Below are positions 1 through 5,664 of a stretch of 6,698 bases of DNA, one piece after another; within the stretch, counting starts at the first letter, position 1, and every line of letters begins with the position of its first letter. Origin of the DNA: Rubritepida sp. (GTDB taxonomy: Bacteria; Pseudomonadota; Alphaproteobacteria; Acetobacterales; Acetobacteraceae); NCBI GenBank assembly GCA_028291485.1, contig JAQGHZ010000193.1, positions 1 through 6,698 of the forward strand, given 5' to 3'. The notes under the pieces are model-generated. The model saw only the letters and a list, made by a program, of their open reading frames with translations. It ran no database searches and was not told the origin of the DNA. A program made the translations under genes and the position numbers.

Positions 1-72
1 GATCTCCGTGGGATTGCGCGCCGCGCCACGCTGCCCTTCCCTGCGGCCGGGGAATATCCCTTCCACATCGCA

Positions 73-78
73 AGGGGG
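73..78 (+). promoter_or_regulatory. Ribosome binding site of the monooxygenase gene
   Basis: A purine-rich AGGGGG run ends 6 nt before the GTG at 85. It supports that GTG as the start, and the protein family alignment also begins within the next few residues. I see no convincing promoter in bases 1-72. Confidence 0.6.
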
Positions 79-84
79 AACCAC

Positions 85-1389
85 GTGTCCAAACGTCAGA
101 TGCATCTTGGGGTCTTCGTGCTCGGGACCGGCAACCATGTGGCGGGCTGGCGCTACCCCGGCGCGGCCGACAGCTTCCTGAGCCTCAAGGGCATCCAGAC
201 CATCGCCGCCACGGCGGAGCGCGGAAAGTTCGACCTGCTCTTCCTGGGCGATGGCCTCACCGCCAATATCAATGACCACCCCTCCTTCGTCGTGCGCTTC
301 GAGCCGGTGACAATGCTCTCCGCGCTCGCCGCGACGACGACGCATCTCGGCCTCGGCGCCACCTCCTCCACGACCTATGGCGAGCCCTACTCCGTGGCGC
401 GCGCCTTCGCCTCGCTGGACCATCTGAGCAGCGGCCGCGCGGCGTGGAACGCGGTGACGAGCTCCGGCCAGGGTTCCGGCGCCAATTTCGGCCGGCAGCA
501 TCCGAACCACGACGACCGCTACGAAATGGCGGACGAGTTCGTCGATGTGGTCCTCGGTCTATGGGATTGCTGGGACGACGGCGCCGTCGTCGCGGATCGC
601 GAGACCGGCCAGTATATCGACGGCTCCAAGGTGAAGCCGCTGAACCACAAGGGGCGCTTCTACGAGGTGAAGGGCCCGCTCAACACGGCGCGCACGCCGC
701 AGGGGCGGCCGATCATCCTCCAGGCCGGCTCCTCGGAGCCCGGGCTCAAGCTGGCCGCGCGCACGGCGGATGTCGTCTTCTCCGTGGTGCAGGATCTGGG
801 TGAGGCGAAGCTCGTCTATGCCGATCTCAAGGCGCGCGTGGTGGCGGCCGGCCGGCGGGCCTCGGACGTCGCCATCCTGCCCGGCGTCATGCCCGTGCTC
901 GGCGAGACGCTGGAGGCGGCGCGGGCCAAGCTCGATACGCTCCAGGGCTTCGTCAGCGGCAGCAACACCTTCGCCATGCTCTCCAACCGGATGGGCATGG
1001 ATGTCTCCGGTTTCGATCCCGATGAGCTCGTGCCGGACCTCCCCCTGCCCGACACCTCGCACGGCTTCGCGCGCGCCATGCTCAACAAGGCGCGGCGCGA
1101 GAAGATGACCTGGCGTGACCTCAACAACCTCACCGGCGCGGCGCGCGGCCACTGGGTGATCTGCGGCACGCCGGAGATGATCGCCGACACGCTGCAGGAG
1201 TGGTTCGAGGGCGGCGCGGCCGATGGCTTCAACATCCTGCCGCCCTACTTCCCGCAGTCCTTCGACGAGTTCGTGGATCAGGTGGTGCCCATCCTCCAGA
1301 AGCGCAGGCTGTTCCGCGAGGACTACACGGGCACCACGCTGCGCGACCATCTCGGGCTGGAACGGCCGGCCAACCCGATGTTCCCCTGA
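85..1389 (+). CDS. Flavin-dependent monooxygenase, NtaA/SnaA/DszA family (luciferase-like superfamily)
   Basis: Predicted cytoplasmic FMNH2-dependent monooxygenase of 434 aa, close to the usual 430-450 aa of the nitrilotriacetate, pristinamycin and dibenzothiophene-sulfone monooxygenase group. Seen in the sequence: an N-terminal MHLGVFVLGTGNHVAGWR strand-helix (residues 6-23) and FDLLFLGD at 49-56. The family block GRQHPNHDDRYEMADEFV lies at 136-153, and a block with PLNTARTPQGRPIILQAGSS lies at 198-217, followed by ELAART-like LKLAARTADVVF at 221-232. The C-terminal segment with GTPEMIADTLQEWF is at 361-374. Known of the family: these oxygenases take reduced FMN from a separate flavin reductase and cleave C-N or C-S bonds or hydroxylate. 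No reductase gene lies in the window. The start is GTG with a good ribosome binding site. The stop lies 1 nt from the stop of the converging transporter remnant. The substrate cannot be assigned, because family members act on chemically unrelated compounds. Confidence 0.93.
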   Translation: MSKRQMHLGVFVLGTGNHVAGWRYPGAADSFLSLKGIQTIAATAERGKFDLLFLGDGLTANINDHPSFVVRFEPVTMLSALAATTTHLGLGATSSTTYGEPYSVARAFASLDHLSSGRAAWNAVTSSGQGSGANFGRQHPNHDDRYEMADEFVDVVLGLWDCWDDGAVVADRETGQYIDGSKVKPLNHKGRFYEVKGPLNTARTPQGRPIILQAGSSEPGLKLAARTADVVFSVVQDLGEAKLVYADLKARVVAAGRRASDVAILPGVMPVLGETLEAARAKLDTLQGFVSGSNTFAMLSNRMGMDVSGFDPDELVPDLPLPDTSHGFARAMLNKARREKMTWRDLNNLTGAARGHWVICGTPEMIADTLQEWFEGGAADGFNILPPYFPQSFDEFVDQVVPILQKRRLFREDYTGTTLRDHLGLERPANPMFP

Positions 1390-1390
1390 G

Positions 1391-1477
1391 TCAGCCCAGG
1401 GGCGGGGTCCAGCCCCGGCCCGGAATGCTCTCCAGCAATTCGCGCGTGTAGCTGTGCGTCGGCGCGCCGAAGATGGG
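1391..1477 (-). pseudogene. Remnant: C-terminus of an oligopeptide ABC transporter ATPase
   Basis: Read on the minus strand, these 29 codons end in TGA at 1391-1393 and spell PIFGAPTHSYTRELLESIPG followed by RGWTPPLG. This closely resembles the C-terminal tail of DppD/DppF/OppD-type ATPases, where an IF-x-x-P-x-H-x-YT-x-x-LL-x-x-x-P pattern marks the oligopeptide/dipeptide C-terminal domain. The Walker A, Walker B and signature motifs are absent, so no function is possible. Just upstream, in another frame at 1476-1496, AVMRRGA resembles the AVMRRG stretch that precedes this tail in intact proteins, which suggests a frame change or small deletion at about 1478. The match is from recall of the family pattern, not from a search. 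Confidence 0.62.
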
Positions 1478-1514
1478 CGCCGCGCCGCATGACGGCATTC
1501 GGTCGCTCGAGGAT

Positions 1515-1603
1515 CGGCTCCGGCGTCTGCGAGAAGGTCAGCAGCCCCTCGAATATCCGGAGGCGACGACCAGGGTCGGGCCCTGGTTGTTCACGCCGTC
1601 ATC
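1515..1603 (-). pseudogene. Remnant: N-terminal part of a family 5 peptide-binding protein
   Basis: On the minus strand, 1559-1600 reads DGVNNQGPTLVVAS in one frame. After only two bases (1557-1558) the reading continues in a second frame as IFEGLLTFSQTPEP at 1515-1556. Joined across a one-base loss, the two pieces resemble the early mature region of extracellular solute-binding proteins family 5 (DppA/OppA-like), where an 'NQGPT..VAS-IFEGLLTF...EPQP' type stretch is common. Only about 28 codons remain. The continuous frame of the first piece stops at 1538. No signal peptide or gene start is visible upstream, because the region from about 1610 onward belongs to the next gene's leader. Similarity is judged from memory of the family, so confidence is moderate. 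Confidence 0.55.
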
Positions 1604-1647
1604 TCGCGCGTTGGGCCGGAACGGGTTTAATCTCCCGCCAAATCCCC

Positions 1648-1654
1648 GGGAGGA
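1648..1654 (+). promoter_or_regulatory. Ribosome binding site of the TctC-family gene
   Basis: GGGAGGA followed by 6 nt and then the ATG at 1661. This is the strongest ribosome binding site in the window and fixes the start just ahead of a typical signal peptide. Confidence 0.7.
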
Positions 1655-1660
1655 ATCACC

Positions 1661-2656
1661 ATGACCATCCGCGTTCCGCGCCGCGCCGGCCTCGCTTTGC
1701 CCTTCGCCGGGCTTGCTGCCCCCTTGGCGGCCCCTGCCCTCGCGCAATCCAACTGGCCCGACCGGCCGATCAACATGATCGTGCCCTTCGCGCCCGGCGG
1801 CACGCCCGACATCGGCGCACGGCTGGTCTCGCCGAAGATGAGCGAGTTCCTGGGCCAGCCCGTCACGATCGAGAACCGCGCCGGCGCCGGCTCCACCATC
1901 GGCACGCGCGCCGTGGTGCAGGCGCGGCCCGACGGCAACACCGTGCTGATGGGCTCCATCTCCTTCCTCACGGCCCCGCTGACCGCCCAGCCCATGCCCT
2001 TCGACCCCGTCGAGACGCTGCGCTGCGTGAGCCTGGTCTCGACCTCGCCCTACGTCGTGATCGTCCGGGCCGACAGCCCGGCGCGCGACATCGCCGGCTT
2101 CCATGCGATGGTGCGCGAGCGGGGTGCCGCGATGAACTACGGCTCGGCCGGCAACGGCACGCCCTTCCACCTGGGGGCCGAGCTCTACAAGCTGAAGATG
2201 GGCGTGGAGATGACGCATATCGCCTATCGCGGCACGGGCCCGGCCCTCGTCGCGCTGCTGGCGGGCGAGGTGGACGTGCTGTTCTGCGACGTTCCGGGCG
2301 CGACCCCGCATTTCCGCACCGGTGCCGTCCGCCCGCTCGGCACCATGGTCGCGAACCGCATCGCGCAACTCCCCGATGTGCCGACGCTGGCGGAAAGCGA
2401 CCCGCGGCTGCGCGACTACGACGTCTACACCTGGGCCATGCTGGTCGCGCCCAAGGCGACGCCGGACGGTCCGGTGAACCGCCTCAATGAGGCGGTGCTG
2501 CGCGCGGCGCGGGCGCCGGACGTGGCGGCCCGCTTCGCCGAACTGGGCTTTGACTATGTCGGCTCGACGCCGGCGGACGGCGATGCGCGGCTGGCGCGCG
2601 AGAAGGCGAAGTGGACCGAAGTGATCCGCGCGGCGAACATCCGGGTGGACCTTTAG
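1661..2656 (+). CDS. Periplasmic solute receptor, Bug/TctC family (tripartite tricarboxylate transporter)
   Basis: Secreted periplasmic binding protein of 331 aa, the normal length for Bug (Bordetella uptake gene) receptors. A signal peptide is clear: Arg residues at 4, 7 and 8, a hydrophobic Ala/Leu core at about 9-25, and a likely cleavage after ALA at 26-28. The mature protein begins with the family opening WPDRPINMIVPFAPGG (32-47), followed by DIGARL. Further hallmarks are ENRAGAGSTIGT (71-82), PDGNTVLMG (90-98), YGSAGNGTPFHLGAE (160-174), HIAYRGTGPALVALLAGEVD (186-205) and LPDVPTLAES (237-246). Known of the family: these proteins bind small carboxylates or related compounds, some with TctA/TctB membrane partners and many as orphans. 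Here no tctA or tctB is present and the neighbours do not name the ligand. The gene converges on the small secreted-protein gene with only 11 nt between the stops. Confidence 0.95.
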   Translation: MTIRVPRRAGLALPFAGLAAPLAAPALAQSNWPDRPINMIVPFAPGGTPDIGARLVSPKMSEFLGQPVTIENRAGAGSTIGTRAVVQARPDGNTVLMGSISFLTAPLTAQPMPFDPVETLRCVSLVSTSPYVVIVRADSPARDIAGFHAMVRERGAAMNYGSAGNGTPFHLGAELYKLKMGVEMTHIAYRGTGPALVALLAGEVDVLFCDVPGATPHFRTGAVRPLGTMVANRIAQLPDVPTLAESDPRLRDYDVYTWAMLVAPKATPDGPVNRLNEAVLRAARAPDVAARFAELGFDYVGSTPADGDARLAREKAKWTEVIRAANIRVDL

Positions 2657-2667
2657 GCCGGCTCTCC

Positions 2668-2988
2668 CTAACGCCACGGCGGCAAGGTGGAGACCGGCAA
2701 CTCGGCGGAGCAGATGCGGCGGCCGCCCTCGGATGCCTCGGACGATTGCAGATAGGTCTCCTGCAGCAGCGTCGGCGCCAGGCGTCGGCGCGCCAGCTCC
2801 TCACGGGCGACGCGCAACGCTTCCGCGCGGCACAGCGCCGCCGGCCCCTCCGCGGTCACGGTCACGGTGAAGTTGCCGTCCGTGCCCTGAAGGATCGCGT
2901 GCTCCGGCGCCCTCGCGGCGGCGCAGGCCTGCGCCGCCGCGAGGGCAACCCAGGCGGCGCCGTATCGCGCCCATCTCTCCAGACCCAC
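2668..2988 (-). CDS. Small, probably secreted protein of unknown function
   Basis: I do not recognise this 106-aa protein. It has a short basic start (Arg at 5 and 8), an Ala-rich hydrophobic stretch at about 10-24, and a likely signal peptidase site near AQA-C or ACA-A at 19-24. C22 does not sit in a good lipobox, since the -3 residue is Ala (AQAC), so a lipoprotein is possible but not favoured. The predicted mature part has a β-prone FTVTVTAEG segment (40-48), an Arg/Glu-rich helix (about 54-70), and two cysteines, C53 and C93, that could form a disulfide in the periplasm. Third codon positions are nearly all G or C, as in the neighbouring genes, which supports a real gene. It starts with GTG behind a good ribosome binding site. 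An out-of-frame ATG two bases upstream is not used. It stands alone, convergent with the receptor gene and divergent from the dehydrogenase operon. Codons 15-27 coincide with a perfect palindrome. Confidence 0.68.
   Translation of the reverse strand: MGLERWARYGAAWVALAAAQACAAARAPEHAILQGTDGNFTVTVTAEGPAALCRAEALRVAREELARRRLAPTLLQETYLQSSEASEGGRRICSAELPVSTLPPWR
2909..2946. repeat. Perfect 38-bp palindrome with no spacer
   Basis: The 19 bases at 2909-2927 (from GCCCTCGCGG to CGCAGG) are the exact reverse complement of 2928-2946. Symmetry fails at the next pair out (2908/2947). The centre is AGGCCT. It lies inside the small secreted-protein gene, over codons 15-27 of the signal-peptide region, so an mRNA hairpin would form about 42 nt after the start codon. 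Alternating Ala codons (GCG on one side, GCC on the other) produce the symmetry. It could be a chance product of Ala-rich GC-rich coding, a structured mRNA element, or a protein-binding or cruciform site. Confidence 0.85.
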
Positions 2989-2994
2989 GGCATG

Positions 2995-3000
2995 CCCTCC
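2995..3000 (-). promoter_or_regulatory. Ribosome binding site of the small secreted-protein gene
   Basis: On the minus strand GGAGGG lies 6 nt before the GTG at 2986-2988. This spacing decides for the GTG start of the secreted protein. The ATG found between the two (2991-2993) is in another frame. Confidence 0.6.
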
Positions 3001-3175
3001 GGCCGGTTATATCGTTCCCTCCTAACCGCCTAGCAGCATTTCCGCCCCGGGCTGCGATAACTCGCCCGATTCCCTCGCGCGCGGCGGCGTCCCCCTCGAT
3101 CGTCGGAGCCGCAATCCGCCCCGCTCGCGGGTTGCGCCGAGGCGGAACGCGTGGTGCCTTGCGGGGACACGCGCT
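3001..3175. other. Divergent intergenic spacer between the secreted-protein gene and the dehydrogenase operon
   Basis: This stretch must hold promoters for both directions, but I see no consensus -35/-10 pair. The only AT-rich patches are GGTTATATCG near 3005-3014 and CGATAACTC near 3055-3063. A weak inverted repeat, CGCGTG at 3148-3153 with CACGCG at 3168-3173 (14-nt gap), sits just before the dehydrogenase ribosome binding site and could be an operator or chance. No regulator gene lies beside it. Confidence 0.35.
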
Positions 3176-3180
3176 GGAGA
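3176..3180 (+). promoter_or_regulatory. Ribosome binding site choosing the dehydrogenase start
   Basis: GGAGA followed by 5 nt and then ATG at 3186. It favours this ATG over an in-frame ATG at 3132, which has no such site and would add 18 Arg/Gly-rich residues unlike the family. Confidence 0.6.
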
Positions 3181-3185
3181 AAAGC

Positions 3186-3944
3186 ATGGACGTGAAGGGC
3201 GCCGTCGCGATCGTGACGGGAGGAGCCTCGGGACTGGGCTACGCGACGGCGAAGCGCCTCGCGGGCCATGGCGCCAAGGTGCTGATCGTGGACCAGGCGA
3301 CCTCCCCCGGCGCCGAGGTGGCGATGGAGCTGGGCGGAGGGTTCGCGGCCGCGGACGTGGCCGACGAGACGACGATGCAGGCGGCCGTCACACAGGCGGA
3401 ATCCATGGGCCCGCTGCGTGTGCTGGTGCATTGCGCCGGCCGCGGCGGCGCGCTGCGCCTCATCGAGAAGGACGGCTCGGCCGGCAGCCTCGCGCTGTTC
3501 CAGGAGGTGATCCGGGTGAACCTCACCGGCACCTTCAACGCCCTTCGGCTCGCCGCCGTCGCCATGGCAAAGAATGAACCCATCGACGGCGAGCGCGGCG
3601 TCTGCGTCCTCACCGCCTCCATCGCCGGCATCGAGGGGCAGATCGGCCAAATCCCCTACGCCACCTCCAAGGCCGGCGTGATCGGCATGACGGTGGTGGC
3701 GGCGCGCGACCTCGCGAGCAAGGGCATCCGCGTCTGCACGATCGCGCCCGGCATCTTCGACACCCCCATGCTCCAGCGCCTGCCCGAGGCCGTGAAGGCC
3801 TCGCTGGCGCAGGGTGTGCCCAACCCCCACCGCCTCGGCATCCCCGACGAATACGGACAACTGGCCATGAGCATCATCGAGAATCCCTACCTGAACGGCG
3901 AGACCATCCGTCTCGACGGCGCGCTCCGGATGGCGCCGCGCTGA
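3186..3944 (+). CDS. Short-chain dehydrogenase/reductase, HSD10-like (3-hydroxyacyl-CoA dehydrogenase type 2 group)
   Basis: Cytoplasmic NAD-dependent oxidoreductase of 252 aa, the classical SDR length. Seen: cofactor motif TGGASGLG at 11-18, Asp36 at the end of the second β-strand (favouring NAD over NADP), DV at 57-58, Asn112 in VNLTGTFN, Ser145 in LTASIAG, and the active-site pair Y158-x3-K162 in YATSK. The C-terminal half follows the human HSD17B10 and bacterial 3-hydroxyacyl-CoA dehydrogenase type 2 pattern closely: GMT..AARDLAS.GIRV.TIAPG, RLG.P.EY, IIENPYLNGE and IRLDGA.RM.P. The usual NNAG or NCAG is HCAG here (82-85). Family members oxidise 3-hydroxyacyl-CoAs, hydroxysteroids and other secondary alcohols. 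The substrate here is unknown, and the operon partners hint at a hydroxy acid or its derivative rather than β-oxidation. It is the first gene of the operon, with the next ATG 1 nt after its stop. Confidence 0.93.
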   Translation: MDVKGAVAIVTGGASGLGYATAKRLAGHGAKVLIVDQATSPGAEVAMELGGGFAAADVADETTMQAAVTQAESMGPLRVLVHCAGRGGALRLIEKDGSAGSLALFQEVIRVNLTGTFNALRLAAVAMAKNEPIDGERGVCVLTASIAGIEGQIGQIPYATSKAGVIGMTVVAARDLASKGIRVCTIAPGIFDTPMLQRLPEAVKASLAQGVPNPHRLGIPDEYGQLAMSIIENPYLNGETIRLDGALRMAPR

Positions 3945-3945
3945 G

Positions 3946-5664
3946 ATGAAGAAGCCTGAGGAATTGCGTAGCCACCGCTGGTTCGGCGTCGAGACCATGC
4001 GCTCGGCCAACCACCGCTCGCGCCTGCTGCAGCTGGGCTACGACGCTCCCGAATTCCGCGGCAAGCCGCTGATCGGGATCATCAACACCTGGTCCGACCT
4101 GATGCATTGCCATGGCCACTTCCGCGAGCGCGCACAGGACGTGAAGCGCGGCGTGTGGCAGGCCGGCGGCGTGCCCATGGAACTGCCGGCCATGGCGCTG
4201 CCGGAGATCTTCCAGAAGCCATCCACCATGCTCTACCGCAACTTCCTCTCGATGGAGACGGAGGAGCTGGCACGCTCGCTGCCCATCGACGGCCTCGTGC
4301 TGATGGGCGGCTGCGACAAGACGGGCCCCGGCCTGATCATGGGCGCCATCAGCATGGGCCTGCCCACCATCTACATCCCCGCCGGCCCGATGCTGCGCGG
4401 CAACTGGCGCGGCCGGAAGCTGGGTTCGGGGAGCGACGTCTGGAAGTACTACGCCGAGCTGCGCGCGGGCACGATCAGCCAGCAGGACTGGAACGACATG
4501 GAGGCGGGCCTGTCGCGCTCCGCCGGCACCTGCATGACGGCGGGAACGGCCAGCACCATGGCGCTCGCGGCCGAGGCGATGGGCCTCACGCTGCCGGGCG
4601 CGGCGAGCATCCCGGCGGTGGATTCCGGCCATGCGCGCATGGCCTCCGGCGCGGGCTCGCGCATCGTGGGCATGGTGTGGGAGGACCTCACCATCGAAAG
4701 GCTGCTGGACCAGCGCAGCTTCGACAACGCCGTCGCCGCGACCATGGCCTTCGGCGGCTCCACCAATGCCATTCCCCATCTCATCGCCATGGCGCGGCGC
4801 GCCGGCATCGAGATGGATCTGGAGCGATTCGACCGGATCAGCGCTGATGTGCCGCTCATCGCGAACCTGCGGCCCAACGGCGACACCTACCTCATGGAAG
4901 ACTTCTTCTATGCCGGCGGCAGCAAGGCCTTTCTCGCGACGCTGGCGCCGCATCTCGCGCTCGACGCCGTGACGGTGAACGGCACCATGGGCGCGCAGAT
5001 CGAGGGCGCGGAAACCTACGACACGGACGTCATCCGCCCCCTGGACAATCCGCTCCAGCCCGAGGGCGGCGTGGCCATCCTGCGCGGCTCACTGGCCCCC
5101 GACGGTGCCGTCATCAAGCACAGCGCCGCCAGCCCGGAGAAGCTGGTCCATACCGGCCCTGCCATCGTCTTCGAGGATTACGAAGACCTCGACGCGCGGC
5201 TCGACGATCCCGACCTGCCCGTGACCAGGGACAGCGTGCTGGTCCTGCGTTGCGGCGGCCCGGTCGGCGCGCCCGGCTTTCCGGAATGGGGCATGATGCC
5301 CATCCCGAAAAAGCTGCTAAAGGAGGGCGTGCGCGACATGGTGCGCGTCTCCGACGCCCGCATGTCCGGCACCAGCTACGGCACCTGCGTGCTGCACGTG
5401 GCACCGGAATCCGCCCTGGGCGGGCCACTCGCCTTGGTGCGCGACGGCGACCTCATCCGCCTCGACGTGCCGGGCCGACGCATCGACCTGCTGGTGGACG
5501 AGGTGGAGCTCGCCGCCCGCCGCGCCGCCTGGGAGCCGCGCAAGCCGCTGCAGGAACGCGGCTGGACCGGCCTCTACCAGCGCTCCGTGCGCCAGGCCGA
5601 CACCGGTTGCGACATGGACTTCCTCGAACGCACCGCCCCCTCGCCGGAACCGGAGATTCACTGA
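3946..5664 (+). CDS. IlvD/Edd-family dehydratase, pentonate (L-arabinonate/D-xylonate) dehydratase-like
   Basis: Cytoplasmic iron-sulfur, Mg-dependent dehydratase of 572 aa that converts a 2,3-dihydroxy acid to a 2-keto-3-deoxy acid. Cluster-ligand cysteines are C55 (in MHCHGH), C123 (in GGCDKT) and C196 (in GTCMTAGTASTM). Likely metal ligands are E87, D124 and E447, with K125 as the lysine that is carbamylated in family structures. The presumed catalytic Ser474 lies in DARMSGTSYGT (470-480). The opening LRSHRWFG, NTWSDL at 47-52, GGSTNA at 270-275, LMEDFFYAGG at 316-325 and the C-terminal ADTGCDMDFL (551-560) match the Rhizobium L-arabinonate dehydratase subgroup better than branched-chain amino acid IlvD proteins, so a sugar-acid substrate is more likely than valine/isoleucine synthesis. 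The exact substrate is not determinable. The ATG lies 1 nt after the dehydrogenase stop and the stop overlaps the amidase start, so expression is probably translationally coupled. It has no strong ribosome binding site of its own. Confidence 0.93.
   Translation: MKKPEELRSHRWFGVETMRSANHRSRLLQLGYDAPEFRGKPLIGIINTWSDLMHCHGHFRERAQDVKRGVWQAGGVPMELPAMALPEIFQKPSTMLYRNFLSMETEELARSLPIDGLVLMGGCDKTGPGLIMGAISMGLPTIYIPAGPMLRGNWRGRKLGSGSDVWKYYAELRAGTISQQDWNDMEAGLSRSAGTCMTAGTASTMALAAEAMGLTLPGAASIPAVDSGHARMASGAGSRIVGMVWEDLTIERLLDQRSFDNAVAATMAFGGSTNAIPHLIAMARRAGIEMDLERFDRISADVPLIANLRPNGDTYLMEDFFYAGGSKAFLATLAPHLALDAVTVNGTMGAQIEGAETYDTDVIRPLDNPLQPEGGVAILRGSLAPDGAVIKHSAASPEKLVHTGPAIVFEDYEDLDARLDDPDLPVTRDSVLVLRCGGPVGAPGFPEWGMMPIPKKLLKEGVRDMVRVSDARMSGTSYGTCVLHVAPESALGGPLALVRDGDLIRLDVPGRRIDLLVDEVELAARRAAWEPRKPLQERGWTGLYQRSVRQADTGCDMDFLERTAPSPEPEIH

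Noticed and set aside
1..7. GATCTCC at both window ends (1-7 and 6692-6698), suggesting a circular molecule
   Set aside because: Seven bases is too short to mean closure, and the amidase frame gives no sign of continuing into the window start.
1403..1417. CGGGG-TCCAG-CCCCG hairpin as a terminator for the monooxygenase
   Set aside because: The stem is only 5 pairs, no T-run follows, and it coincides with the GRGWTPP codons of the ATPase remnant.
1538..2677. Long minus-strand open frame across the receptor gene
   Set aside because: It is an Arg/His/Gly-rich antisense shadow of the well-supported receptor gene. Only its last codons (about 1556-1603) look protein-like, and these are reported as a remnant.
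3006..3011. TATAAC on the minus strand as a -10 box for the secreted-protein gene
   Set aside because: No -35-like hexamer lies at 16-18 nt, and a transcript starting from it would begin within the ribosome binding site.
3132..3185. Upstream ATG extending the dehydrogenase by 18 residues
   Set aside because: The extension is Arg/Gly-rich and unlike the family, and the ribosome binding site fits the ATG at 3186.
3874..4953. 359-codon minus-strand open frame opposite the dehydratase
   Set aside because: It has shadow-type composition (Arg, His, Gly, Ala) and no recognisable domain, while the plus strand encodes a full dehydratase with all active-site residues.
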